Shown here piece after piece: positions 51,644-63,286 of a DNA stretch of 64,000 nucleotides. The stretch's first letter is position 1; each line of letters opens with the position of its first letter. The stretch covers positions 5,293,021 to 5,357,020 of the forward strand of contig NC_086368.1 of the NCBI RefSeq assembly GCF_036324505.1, in the 5' to 3' direction. The DNA is from Eleginops maclovinus (lineage: Eukaryota > Chordata > Actinopteri > Perciformes > Eleginopidae). Made by a program: the position numbers and the translations under genes. The notes below the pieces were generated by a model, which worked only from the letters and a program-made list of their open reading frames with translations, was not told the origin of the DNA and made no database searches.

Positions 51644-52720
51644 AAAGTCAGTCCGGCTTCGTAAACAACATTCAACTGTGGAGTCTTAACATCCAAAAAC
51701 TTCGGCATCATCACTGCAAGGGGGTAAGTATTAAATTATTCCAGTATTGATAGGCAGTGTCACGTTAGCATTGTTTGTTTATTAGCTTGGCTAGCTACGG
51801 AAGTGTCACGTTATGCATGTTTTTTAGCTTGGATAGCTACTGCAGTGCTTCTGTAACTTGCTAGTTTGTATTTTTGATCGTACTCAACCAAAGTGGCTGG
51901 CGTTTTTTATATATCATTTATATATAATATTTAATATTTCAACACGGGTTTGTTTTACCACTAGCTTGCTACAAGCTAACTTGCTAACTGGCTAGGCTGC
52001 GCCAGAGCCACACTTGTTGAGTTAAAAAAGGGACATCACAGTGTCCGTTAGCTATAATAACTGGGTGCTACTTCTTAAATTAAACTAATTAAATTTAAAT
52101 TAAACTGACCAGAAACTTTTTTGTAGCATTGTTACTGTATTCCTACACCACCTGATATGAAGTGATCACTGCATAAGCGAAAGCCAACGGCCGGGGGGGT
52201 CCCATCATAGCAGCACCTTCTCCCTCTACTCATATACACAATACAATATTAACTACATGCTATCTGAGGCTAAAAACAACATCCGGTAATACCACCGGAA
52301 TTGGACATACATGTTCCGTCCAGAAACAGTGAATTATCTGTTAATGCTCCGTTTCAATATATTGATTATTTCTAACACTTCCTTAGATGCTTTTTTTTTT
52401 TCTTGCTGGTTACGCACCTGGCCTAAGATTTACCCATGATAAAAATATCACAATCAATTGTCCACAGCACATTGTGTTTAATGACATTTTTTCAACTTTA
52501 ATTCTTTCAGTGGTTGATCCACCATCGATTTATACGATTATAAGTATATATCTATCTATCTTAAGGCACTTTGCATAGGCTACATGCAAATGAGTAGCCT
52601 AAGTGTAAAATATCAATGAAACACAAACTTTTTTGTCAGCACTAAATAGGCCACCTAGTTCTCAGATCAATCAAAAAACAACCAAACATAACGTTGTGTG
52701 GCGGTAACAGTGCAACTACA
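51644..52720. other. Unassigned stretch
   Basis: No supported gene. A strong splice-donor-like GGGTAAGTATT lies at about 51721 but no coding exon accompanies it. Confidence 0.4.
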
Positions 52721-52881
52721 GGATAACGTTCGGTTGGCTGGATCCCTAAACGTTTGGGGACCGTTAGGCTTTGTTAGGTCTCTGCATAACCAAGAGGGAA
52801 CGTTCTCTAAACGGTTTGGTTCCAACTAACCTATAGAGAACCAAAGGCCAACGTTCTCTATACGTTCTGTGTTACTTGGGG
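52721..52881 (-). repeat. AACGTT-rich arm, right copy (inverted)
   Basis: GAGGGAACGTTCTCTAAACG, TTGGTTCCAACTAACC and GAACCAAAGGCCAACGTTCT are the inverted counterparts of motifs at 36001-36193. Ends near GTTACTTGGGG. Confidence 0.55.
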
Positions 52882-54417
52882 TAGTGAAATATTAAAAACA
52901 ACACATTTACATGATGAGTACATCACCGTAAAACAAAGTATTCATATTACTTTTTTTTTTTTTTTTTTTGCAACTGATGTGACTTAAGTTGAGATAACTG
53001 TTGCAAAACTATTTGGTTTAGGTAAAGGTACATTTGTGGTTATGTATAAAAGACACAATTGTTGACTGTTGGTATCGGTAACAGGAAGTGCAGAGGAATG
53101 TGTGCTGTCTGAGTCTCAACAGTCCATCACGATTACCCCCAAAAATATTATTTTTTATTACAATGTATTATGTGCCTGCATGCAGGTTTGGCACATGCAG
53201 AACTGATTACTGTGAAAAGGAGAAACCCAGACTCAGATTATTGTTGTGTAGAATGCAAACCTTTATGTGAATTTTCCGGAAGTCAATCAATAAATGTGGT
53301 TGAATGGAACTCAACATCATAATTTCTCAGAATTGTAAGCATTTATAGCTTCTGGTTTCCCTACAATAAATATAAAAAGTCACTGTGAATGAGAAGACAA
53401 AAAAACAAGTTGAGTGTCATGCAAAATAACTCCAGTTAAAGTGACAGAAAGTCAATGGAGAAATATGCAACTGTGTAACTTGTACAGTGTTTGATTGACA
53501 GGTAACCTCTGGTTAGTGTAGTGGAAGAAAAGCACAATGAAACAATGAGCACTTGCGGAACACCCATCCCTGCCCCCTCAAAAAAAAAGAGGATCCTGAG
53601 GATACTCACTTTAAGGTTTCAAGTGCAGGATCCAGATTTAGGCTCTCTGTGGAGCCGGGCTCATTAAAACATGCCGGTACTGCCGCCATATGAGATGATA
53701 TAAACCCGAGTGTGCGACCTACTTATATGTGTTACCTTTGGACACCCACGCACTATAACTGTTCTCTCACACAAACACACTTATTATCATTTTGTTGCAC
53801 GCTCTCTCTTGATCACACACATGTAAACACACAAATACTCAGCTACTAGTCACCCTGTGTGGGGGAAGCTTTCACCAACCGTTTTTTTTGTTGACAGATC
53901 GACAGACTAAAGACAAGCCTGCGAGATATGGAGAGAGTGAGGGAGGTGTGTAAGAAAACAAACTGCACAAGAAGAGATGGAGTGAACAGTGAGGATAAAC
54001 AAAGTCATATAAAGGAGAATTTAGAAACAAAGGAATTAAACAATCCTTATACAATCACACTGCACACTCACCTCCATTAGTTTTACCTCAGTTCAGCTGC
54101 AGTCAACCACACCAACAATCAACACTCCACACTTGATTTAAATGGGAATGTTTATTTGTCGGAAAATATTTAGTTCTTTGTTTGTACTAACTATTTTCTT
54201 TGTCTAGGTCGTTTAGGGGAGGCGTAGCAGCCAATTGGGCTAAATTTGACTAAAACACGTGCTTTCATGTCAAGGGGGTGGGGGGTTTGGGTTTCATCAG
54301 ATTCCTTTGTATGGTGTTCATCCTTATTACCCCTTGGTTATTATTTGGCAACTATAAATGTTCCATGTTGTGTCGCAGTCGAAGGTTTTAAGTTTTAAAC
54401 ATGATGACCCAACTGTC
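52882..54417. other. Unassigned stretch
   Basis: A T-run at 52951-52969, otherwise no gene or repeat recognised. Confidence 0.4.
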
Positions 54418-54422
54418 CAAAG

Positions 54423-54923
54423 TGTCATTATTATAGAGTTGTGTTTCCTGTTTTATTTTTGAAATGTTTTTCCTCCTGTTTGTCCTTTCTGTTTTTGCTT
54501 CCTGTCTGTGTTTTCCCTCCTGTCTGATTGTGTTCACCTGTTGTCCCTATGTTTCTCCTCCCCTCTCCAGCTGTGTCTTCTCTTGTGATTAGTCCCTGTG
54601 TATTTAGTCCTGTCTTCCCTTTCTGTTCCTTGTCGTGTCGTCCTCATTCCCATGTTTGTCTCGTGGTCCAGTTTTGTTTGTTTCCCGGTCCTGTCTGCCT
54701 GTCTGGATTCCCCCTCGGCTGCCCTCCAATCGTTCTGGTTTGTTTTAATTTTGTTTGTTACTTTTCCGTTTTATGGTCGTGCCTGCTTCCACCATTTTTT
54801 GTGTTTTGTTGCTACAGCTTTTTGTTTAATAAAGCTCATTTTTTGTTAAACCCCAATACCGGCCTCCCTTTGTTTATAATACTGCACTTAGGTCCTGTTA
54901 TTGATCCCTGATAAACTGTGACA
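54423..54923 (+). mobile_element. Solo LTR with perfect 5 bp target duplication
   Basis: It starts TGTCATTATT and ends AACTGTGACA. CAAAG flanks it on both sides (54418-54422, 54924-54928). It holds a GTGTATTTAGTCC TATA-like block at about 54598 and AATAAAGCTC at about 54828. It is related to the LTR at 57823-58207 (shared TGTTCACCTGTTG, TTTCTCCTCCC, CCAGCTGT and TGTGATTA blocks). No internal region remains: recombination between two LTRs has left one. Confidence 0.88.
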
Positions 54924-54928
54924 CAAAG

Positions 54929-56210
54929 TACAGATTCAGTCAAAAAGTTAATGTAAGGTTTTTTGTTATCTGTGAATACATATATAGAAATTATAGTTGA
55001 TGACTGTTTTTAAAAACTCAAAATCATAAGCGTCTTTTTTCTTGGGATATCCAGAAATGTTATATTTATAAGTTTTAGGTTACTTTAGCGCATAATGGTG
55101 TATACAAAAACAGAAAGGGGAATTAAGTTGTAAAAAATAAGCAAACTTAGAACTGGTATGAAAACACATGTTTAAAATAAATTAATATAAAAAAATACAC
55201 AGAGAAGTACAGCTCTTTGACAAATTACAAAATATATATACGTGTGTGTGAATTATCAGAAATAAAGCTGGAAGAGCTGTGCAATAAAAAATAAAAAAGT
55301 AGAACTCTATCAACATTTCAAGATTTGCAAGATTAACAGTATTGTGTATGACGGAAGACATTAGGTTAAGGGAGACATTAAGTTAAGGGAAAAATGTGCT
55401 CAAAGTTATGGAAAGAAAATGAAACTGTCATAGAGGGCTTGGAAAATCACAACAGACTCTGAATAAGATTCAACTGTAGGCGTCATTTGAGGGAAACTGA
55501 TGTATTACCTCAAACACACCTGTTTGTGTTAATTACAGGAGTCATTAAAAAATACTCATTTTTGAGTGCATTAAGGAAGCAATTATGGCAAATAAATGTT
55601 GGCAGCGTTGGAATATTCATTAAACACTTCAAATAAATGATCCGTAATAAAAAATGTCACAGTCGCTGTTATCTCGATACTCACTGCTTCCACTTAATCA
55701 GATTCTAGTTATACACAAAGAAATCAAATGCTGTATTTGTATTGATTTGATGCATGAAAACATAAAGAGGGCCTTGAGTAAGAGGGTCATGGATGCCAGG
55801 TCTTTGAGAGATTAACAAAAATGGTGTTGTCATTTACGATATATAACAATAATATGTGCTTTATCAAGGCTCCGAATGATAAAATAGTGATTTCATGACA
55901 AAGTGCTTATTATCATTGATTTAATTAAAATATAAATTTGAGGTACAGAGTTGGTCAGTAGAAATCATCATTAGGCCAAAACGCTGGTCTTATTTTCCCC
56001 TCCTGCACCAATACTGACATATTCTGCCAACTTGCTGATGGATTGACAACATGTTATATTTTCCAACCATCTTAATATCTGTGATCCAAATCAGCAGAAG
56101 TGAGTGGGCTGTGAACACCTCACCAACCAGCATGACTTGATACTTGACTGAAAGTAGTCATCTTAAAAATGATGGGTTCCTTGATGAACTGACACTAAAT
56201 TAAACCTGCC
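54929..56210. other. Unassigned AT-rich stretch
   Basis: No gene or element recognised up to the target duplication of the LINE. Confidence 0.4.
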
Positions 56211-56227
56211 AGATGACTATGTTAAAG

Positions 56228-56535
56228 GGCTTCCGGTCTTTCGTTTGTTATGTGAAGCTGCGAGCTCCTGAAGCTCTGCATGCAACTTTTAATTTAGTTT
56301 TTTTTTTTTGCGTGCAAAATACCGTTAAATCTATGATTACGTCATCTTAAGGTCTTATAACCGTAATCTAGCGTTGACAAAAAAATAACGCGTCTATAAG
56401 ATACTTTCTCCGTTTTGGAAAAATTACGAGTCGACAGCAGAAGGCTTCGGCTAATTCAGCTGCTAGCAAGAAAGGTGCTAGTTTTACGACTGACATGGAT
56501 GTGCTGCCGCTTTCTCCTGATTCTGTGGAGACATC
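56228..56535 (+). pseudogene. LINE 5' untranslated region and start of ORF1
   Basis: After the leader, a frame near 56430-56530 reads RQQKASANSAASKKGASFTT, then DMDVLPLSPDSVE. This low-complexity lysine/serine start is similar to ORF1 of fish L1-like elements, whose product is an RNA-binding chaperone. It breaks off where the GGCGGG-rich nested sequence begins at about 56535. No coiled coil or RRM is left. Confidence 0.45.
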
Positions 56536-57805
56536 TCCGGACGGCGGGCTGAAGGACGGCGGGCTGGATGACGGCGGGACCGCTCCTGAGGAAAGTAAGG
56601 AGCACCTGGAGCAGGAGGCGGCAGGGCCACCGAGGAGACAGGAGCACCAGTCGGATGGACCCCCGACGGGATATGAGCTGTTGTCGGGGGACCCCAGTTG
56701 GTACCTGCATCTGCGGGACCCCCAAAGAGGCAGGAGATGGCTTTGGCGGTAACCCGGGTGGTACTGGCGTCGGCGGGACATGAACTTGAGTCGGCGGGGC
56801 CCCCGACTGGACAGGGACATGGATTGGTGGGACCACCAACGTAACAGGTGTCGGAGGGACCACCAACATGACGGGGTGAGGAGTTGGCGGGACCCCCATC
56901 AGAACAGGTGACGGCGGGACCCCCATCAGAACAGGTGACGGCGGGACCCCCATCTGAACAGGTGACGATGGGACCCCCAACGGAGCAGGTGTTGGCAGGA
57001 CCCCCATCGGAATAGATGTCGGTGGGATCCCCGACTGGACAGGCGAGACTGGAATCGACTGGACATGCGAGACTGGAGTCAAGGCTGGGGTCGACTGGAC
57101 AGGCGACTGGACAAGCGAGGCTGGAGTCAACTGGACAGGCGAGGCTGGAGTCGAGGCCGGAGTCAAGGCCGGAGTCAACTGGACAGGCGAGGTCGGAGTC
57201 GGAAAGAAATGCGAGGCTTGCGTCGGCTGGGCCGCCAACAGGACAGCAGGGGCTACAGTCGGCCGGGCCGCGGACAGGACAAGCGGGGCTAGAGTCGGCC
57301 GGGCCGCGGACAGGACAAGCGGGGCTGGAGTCGGCCGGACTGCAGCTGGGAGCATGGCGGCCAGGGCGTGGCCTGGAAACATGGCTGCTACGGCTAAAAC
57401 TTGAGCCGGAAACGTGGCTGCAGAAGGCTTGGCTGTAGGAGGCTTGGCAGCAGGAGGCTCGGAAGCAGGAGCACGGGCTGGTAGCCGGACCCTGCGCCCC
57501 TTAGCAGACTGCTGTAGGCCCCGTAGACCTTCAAAGGCCAGGCAGGAACCCAAGAAGGGATTGGTGGCTGCTGTGACACGAGGTTTAAGGAAAGGGTGCA
57601 GGCTTTCTGGGGAATCGACAAATGTCCTTAAATAGTCCGGTAGTGAGCTCTCTAACCAGGGCTTATCTGCCAATTCCCGGCATGCACGAAGAAGAGCTGC
57701 ATCCTGAGCCTCTTTAGAACCTGCTCTCCTCCACTCTCCATAAATACATAAAATGTGGTATGAACACTCCACAATAGAATCCTCAAAATGTACTGTTGGA
57801 TCCAT
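56456..57805 (-). CDS. Proline-rich repetitive protein of a nested LTR-type element
   Basis: A 449-residue open frame. Residues 1-100 are a conserved-looking region (ECSYHILCIYGEWRRAGS, ALLRACRELADKPWLESSLP, VTAATNPFLGSCLAFEGLRG). Residues 100-390 are proline-rich tandem repeats: a 12-residue unit (AARPTLAPLVLS type) and a 9-residue unit (PVLMGVPPS type). The tail reads through into the LINE ORF1 antisense, so the natural C-terminus is lost. I recall similar proline-rich predicted proteins being abundant in fish genomes next to LTRs; a gag-like role is only a guess. The ATG is 17 bases from the LTR end, leaving no room for a primer binding site. Codons are biased by the GC-rich repeat, unlike the AT-rich neighbours. 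Confidence 0.6.
   Translation of the reverse strand: MDPTVHFEDSIVECSYHILCIYGEWRRAGSKEAQDAALLRACRELADKPWLESSLPDYLRTFVDSPESLHPFLKPRVTAATNPFLGSCLAFEGLRGLQQSAKGRRVRLPARAPASEPPAAKPPTAKPSAATFPAQVLAVAAMFPGHALAAMLPAAVRPTPAPLVLSAARPTLAPLVLSAARPTVAPAVLLAAQPTQASHFFPTPTSPVQLTPALTPASTPASPVQLTPASLVQSPVQSTPALTPVSHVQSIPVSPVQSGIPPTSIPMGVLPTPAPLGVPSSPVQMGVPPSPVLMGVPPSPVLMGVPPTPHPVMLVVPPTPVTLVVPPIHVPVQSGAPPTQVHVPPTPVPPGLPPKPSPASLGVPQMQVPTGVPRQQLISRRGSIRLVLLSPRWPCRLLLQVLLTFLRSGPAVIQPAVLQPAVRRCLHRIRRKRQHIHVSRKTSTFLASS
56830..57330 (-). repeat. Coding minisatellites, 27 bp and 36 bp units
   Basis: GGCGGGACCCCCATCAGAAC.. units of 27 bp repeat from about 56890 to 57010. 36 bp units containing GTCGGCCGGGCCGCGGACAG repeat at 57256-57340. 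Both multiples of three keep the minus frame open. Confidence 0.85.
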
Positions 57806-57822
57806 ATTAGGTTTGGTCGTTC

Positions 57823-58207
57823 TGTCAGGGTTGGGGAAACAGGACCCAAGTGCAGTAAATCAAGGGAAGCAGGTAAGGGTCAAAAACAAAAAGCGAGCTT
57901 TATTCAAAAGCTGTTGAAGGGCGACAGGAAAAGGCAGGTAACACGGACAAGATCAGGGAAGAAATGACGACGACCAAACAACAGACAAAAGGGAAACAGG
58001 GACTAAATACACATGGGTAATCACAAGACGAGAGACAGCTGGAAGGGGGAGGAGAAACACAGGGGCAACAGGTGAACACAATGACACAATCAGGCACAGG
58101 AGGGAAACGTAGACAGGAAGTGAAGTTTAACATGACACAAGTGGGGAAAACATTTCAAAATAAAACACACAACACAAACCATGACAGACACGAAACATAT
58201 CATGACA
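57823..58207 (-). repeat. LTR of the nested element
   Basis: 385 bp. On the minus strand it starts TGTCATGATATG and ends CAACCCTGACA, with TTTGAATAAAGCTCGC giving a polyadenylation signal. It shares several blocks with the solo LTR at 54423. It lies directly upstream of the proline-rich frame, so it acts as its 5' LTR; the 3' LTR is not found. Confidence 0.8.
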
Positions 58208-58499
58208 GCTTGCTTGTTGAGCTTTGGGTCGACAGTTAGAGACCCAAGTTAGTGAGTTGGAGCATTTTGCGTGTGGGTATGCACTTAGTTCGAGTAAGTG
58301 CTGGGGGGTGGGGGGTAGGTGTTTTTTCTTTCCTGAATGTTTTCTTTCTGTTTTTATGTCGTCCACCTGTGATTGCCTTTTGCTTTGGATGTGTTCTTTG
58401 GCGGAGTGACAGATATCGTTTGCTGAAAAGGTTCATCAGTCAATCAAGTATGTTCAATATAATTTGTGATCCAAGTATGGCTAGTTAAAATGTGCCCTA

Positions 58500-61400
58500 T
58501 AGGAGGAGTGGTTGGTCAATTCAATTTTTACTAACTGGAATGTGAAAGGACTTAACCATCCCATTAAACGCACCAAGGTTCTTTCCCATCTTCAGTTTTT
58601 AAAAACTGACATAGCTTTCCTAACTAAGACACATACGTGGGTCTGAACATATTTGCTTGAAGAGAGACTGGGTAGGACAGGTGTATCACTCTACTTTTCA
58701 GGTGAAGGCCAGAGGTGCTGCCATTTTGATTAAGAAATCAGTACACTTTATATCTTCTGAAACTATATCAGACCCTAATGGACGTTTTGTGGTGGGTAGA
58801 CTTTGTGGTTTACCTGTTACATTAGCCTGTGTTTACACCCCAAATTGGGATGATTCTAAATTCATGAATAGCTTTCTATCAACCTTACCATATTTAGACA
58901 CGCATCAGTTAATACTAGCTGGTGACTGTAATTGTGTAATTAATCCCTTATTAGATAGATCCTCCACTCGTAATGTCTCCAAATCCACAACAGCAGAATG
59001 TATAGAAAGTTTCTTACAGTCTTGTGCAATGTCTGACCCATGGAGATTCCTTTACCCTACAAAGAAGGAATACTCTTTTTTTTTTCACCTGTTCACCACA
59101 CATATTCACTTATAGACTATTTTTTGTTCACAAAAGCTTTCTGCCCTTGGTAAAATCATGTAATTACAACAGTATAGTCATATCTGACCATGCCCCTGTG
59201 ACGCTGGTTTTGACCTTCCTTAATAATAACCCTGCTAGTTTCAGATGGAGACTCAATTCACTTCTCCTGTCAGATGACGTTTACCAATGTAAACGATGAG
59301 ACCTCTCCTTATCTGCTTTGGGAGACCCTTAAGGCCTACTTGAGAGGGCAGATTATCTCCTACAATGCTTCTACACGTAAAGCCCGAATGCTGAGACAAA
59401 CAGAGCTCACAGAACTCATATCTGAAGTGGACAAAGTCTATGCTAATAGCCCATAAACAGTGAATTATGTACCAGGCTGAATTTGACATGCTTTCAACTG
59501 GTCAGGCAGAGCGGGCTATGTTGAAATCTAAACATAGATTCTATGAGTATGGGGAGAAGCCAAGCAGAGCTCTTGCTTATAGCCTAGGACATACTACCAC
59601 TACTCAGGTCATTGATCAAATTGAATCTGAGTCAGGATTGCTATCAGACCCTACGGATATCAATAAACGTTTTTGTGATTTTTATTCCAATTTGTATACA
59701 TCTGAACCGCCCACTGACCCGGGGGTAATGGACACTTTTTTTGAAGGTCTGGATGTTCCCACTGTGGGGGAGGAATTGGTGGAATCCTTAGATAGCCCTA
59801 TCTCTTTAGATGAAATCAGTCGTGCTATTTCATGCATGCAAAGTGGGAAGTGTCCAAGTCCAGATGGCTTTCCCACCGAATTTTATAAGAAATTCTCAGC
59901 GCAATTAAGCCCTTTACTCCAAAAAGTTTTTGAAGATAGTTTGGACTCTCAGAGCCTTCCACCCACTTTGCGCCAGGCATCAATATCCCTTCTTCTTAAA
60001 AAGGGCGGGGGTCCCCACAATTGTTCCTCATACCGCCCAATAAGTCTCCTTAATGTCGATGTAAAGATTCTGGCAAAAGTGTGGCTCTACGCCTTGAATC
60101 TGTTTTTCCCACCATTATATCATCTGACCAAACTGGATTTATAAATGCATTTATTTTTTAATATCAGGCGCGCTTTTAATATCCTTTATTCATCATCCTC
60201 ATCTCAGTGTCCAGAAGTACTTCTGGCTTTGGACACTGAGATCGTGATTCGATCGTGTGGAATGGAATTATTTTCTCTATGTTCTTGGGCGGTTCGGTTT
60301 TGGGAATAGCTTTATTTCTTGGGTCAAAGTGTTGTATGGTTCTCCTTTGGCCTCTGTCAGAACCAATGACAATTACTCATCATATTTTCCTCTTCAGCGT
60401 GGGACTAGACAGGGCTGTGCTTTGTCTCCGTTGCTTTTTGCCTAGTAATGGAGCCTCTCGCAATCACCATCAGACAGTGTACAGACATCAAGGGGATCTT
60501 CAGAGCAAACCAGGAACACAAAATTTCTTTATATGCGGATGATGTCCTTCTATATATATCTGACCCTCTCAAATCTATTCCTCGCCTTCTTAGCATTCTT
60601 AAGGTGTTTGGCAGTTTCTCAGGGTATAAACGTAACCTAGGCAAAAGCGAGCTTCTACCCATTACTACAGCATCATGTCAGCTCTCACTTCACTCTCTAC
60701 CTTTCAAGGTGACTGATAATAAGTTTAATTATCTTGGTGTGTGTATCACAAAGTCCCATTCTCAACTCTTGAGGGCCAATTTTACACCAATTCTGGACCC
60801 TACCCAGCAGGATCTCACTCGCTGGTCCACCATGCCCCTATCTTTAGCTGGACGAATCAGCATCATTAAAATGAATGTCCTTCCCAAATTTTTATTTTTG
60901 TTTCAATGCATCCAATATTTTCTTACAAAAGCATTCGCTACAAAACTTGACAGTCTCGTCTCATCCTTTATTTGGAATAATAAAACACCTAGGATCAGGA
61001 AGCTGTTCCTGCAAAGACCTAAAATAAATGGTGGGATGGCTCTACCTAACTTTCAAATCTACTATTGGGCTGCCAATATTAGGAGCTTGTTGTGTTGGCG
61101 ATGGGATATGTCCTGCCTGGATCTCCCAGGCTGGTTGCAAATAGAATCTAGTTCCTGTTGTCCCATCTCACTTTCTGCTCTCTTGTGTTCCTCTATTCCC
61201 TTACATTTTCCCCAGACCTGCCAGAATCCAGTAGTGCGTCACTCCTTAAAAATCTGGTCTCAGTTCCGAAAACATTATGGGTTAGTCTCCATGTCAGTTC
61301 ATTCTCCCATCACAGCCAATCACTTATTCCCTGCCTCTCTTTTGGATAATACATTTACTCAGTGGCTTAAAAATGGAGTGTTGAGTATAAAGATGTTACA

Positions 61401-62087
61401 CAACGATGGCATCTTCATGTCATTTGATCAGGTTAGACAGGTAAATTTTCTTTGCCAGCTCATAATTTTTTCAGATACTTACAAGTCAGGCATTTTGTAC
61501 GGAATTACTTTACTCAATTTCCTTCACTACCACCAAAATCACAGCTTGATTTGATCCTTGAAACCCCACCTGAGGTGAGGGGGACGATAGCAAGACTATA
61601 CACAAATATATTTGAAATGGAAGGTTCTTCCCTTTCCATCATAAAAGAAAACTGGGAAAAGGATATGAATACAAATATATCTGAGGATCACTGGGATAGC
61701 ATAATTCAAAGAATTCACTCTTCCTCCATTTGTGCGAGACATAGCCTTATTCAGTTTAGAATTGTACATAGGCTTCATATGTTCAAGGTTAAACTATCCA
61801 ACATCTTTTCAGGGGTAAGTCCTATGTGTGATAGGTGTAAGCAAGCACCTGCCACTCTTTATCATACATTCTGGTCATGCTCTAGTTTAACAGCATTTTG
61901 GTCCTCTATATTCGAGGTATATTCAGCAATTTCAGGTTTCACAATTCATCCTTGTCCTTTTATTGAAATTTGTGGTGTACCAATGGAGGATCTTCCTCTA
62001 CGAAAGCCACAATTAAATGGTATGGCCTACTCCTCCCTAGCGAGTAGGCCATACCAGGCGGCTCATTCTTTTACACTAGAAAAGTGA
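58500..62087 (+). pseudogene. LINE ORF2: endonuclease and reverse transcriptase
   Basis: An L1/Tx1-like ORF2 broken into at least six frames. The endonuclease starts with NWNVKGLNHPIKR near 58530. It continues RGAAILIKKSV, VTLACVYTPNWDD and ILAGDCNCVINPLLDRSS, matching the APE fold (catalytic Asp-Asn in GDCN). The reverse transcriptase begins near 59490 (YEYGEKPSRA) and shows SGKCPSPDGFPTEFYKKF, SYRPISLLNVDVKILAKV and, after a shift, GTRQGCALSPLLFA. The catalytic YADD box is at about 60532, followed by FSGYKRNLGKSELLPI. The C-terminus has WNNKTPRIRK and a cysteine-histidine motif (CDRCKQAPATLYHTFWSC, about 61830). The normal length is about 1200-1300 residues. Stops and shifts near 58640, 59115, 59290, 59456, 60140, 60445 and 61500 make it inactive. 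Confidence 0.92.
62018..62056. repeat. Perfect 15 bp inverted repeat in ORF2 end
   Basis: TGGTATGGCCTACTC (62018-62032) pairs exactly with GAGTAGGCCATACCA (62042-62056) around a 9-base loop. Confidence 0.9.
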
Positions 62088-62464
62088 CCGCCCGCCTTCA
62101 TTTGGTAGATGGATCTGTGATGTTATGTTTTTCCTTAAGATTGAAAAACTGAGATACACACTGAATGGGGAAATTTGATGTAGCATGGCGTCCATTTATT
62201 TCTTATGTAGAACAGCTGACGGTGCCACTTGGCTCTGACTGAGATGTGAAGTAATTGGGTAATCACTGTGGATGTTTTTTTCTTTTTTTATATATATATT
62301 TTTTGTGTGTGTTTGTGCTGTTGTGTGATTGTTTGTATCTATATTTGGTAATTTGCTGTTATTTTTGTCTCAATTTCTTATGTGTTGTCTCAAGGGCTTG
62401 TTTATGTCTATGTTTAAAACCTCAATAAAAATACATTGACAAAAAAAAGATGACTATGTTAAAG

Positions 62465-63286
62465 CACTTTCTGAAATGTACTGTCATTTAACCATCTTTG
62501 TAAATGTTGTGACCCCCAAGTGAACTTTGACTATGGTGGAGTACATTATCGCACTAAATCCTTCCAATTTATTTCTCTATTGTAAAAAATGTGAAACTCC
62601 TTTTTTCACATTTTGTTAAAAAGATGCATTTTTCATCATTTTAATGACTTGAAATATAAACTAGAAAATGCATTTCCTTCTGAAAATGTATGTGAATGCT
62701 GAAAGCTGCACAGTGTGTTGTTGAATTTAGCTGAAAAGGCAGAAAAAGCTGAATGATTTAATATGTTAATGGTTTACAGACATTAAGTAAGTTTGTTGCT
62801 TAACTTAGCTGAAGAATAGTAAAATGTTTTGAATACAAATTGTTGAAGCCCAAATTCATTACACTGCTTTGTTGAAAAAGCTGAAGGTGAAATGTAAAAC
62901 TGAGTTGTAAAAAAAACTAATAAAGCGTAATATAAAAAAAATCCCTGCACTGTTCAGATCCAAACGTATAAGGTGACACATTTTCTTAGGAAAACAGCTT
63001 GATAAACCACCAAAGATATACTTTGCTGTAACATTGTTTACTCATGTCTCTCTATGAATAATCCTTACATTTCCAGAACAGACAACTGTACACAAAGTTT
63101 AAATCTAAAGTCTTTCAAAGACATGTTAGTGAGGTTTAAAATAACTCTATAATTAATTAATTGTAGGTTTATGAAGAGTAACACTGGTGCAACACAACCA
63201 GTACTCTTCCAGAACCCATCCAAAATGAGATGCTGTATCTCAAGGTGCTATATTTTCATTTACCTGAAATCCAGTCACTTCCACAC
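62465..63286. other. Unassigned AT-rich stretch
   Basis: No gene or element recognised; several GCTGAA-containing short motifs recur at 62697-62885 without clear periodicity. Confidence 0.4.

Larger units (their letters stand above)
56228..62447 (+). mobile_element. L1/Tx1-like LINE insertion with 17 bp target duplication
   Basis: AGATGACTATGTTAAAG is present at 56211-56227 and at 62448-62464. Between them lie a 5' untranslated region, an ORF1 start, a nested LTR/proline-rich element, ORF2 and a 3' end with AATAAAA and a short A-run. This is the target-primed insertion signature. Because the 5' end reaches a non-coding leader, the copy may have been full-length before the nested insertion. 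It is frameshifted and dead. Confidence 0.9.

Noticed and set aside
51650..51735. Possible 5' exon ending at GGGTAAGTATT downstream of the LTR
   Set aside because: A good donor alone; no coding sequence, no acceptor partner, and it lies upstream of the LTR in the element's own orientation.
57016..57438. Plus-strand 140-residue frame (QARLEST repeats)
   Set aside because: It is the antisense shadow of the minus-strand proline-rich repeats; the conserved non-repeat part lies only on the minus strand.
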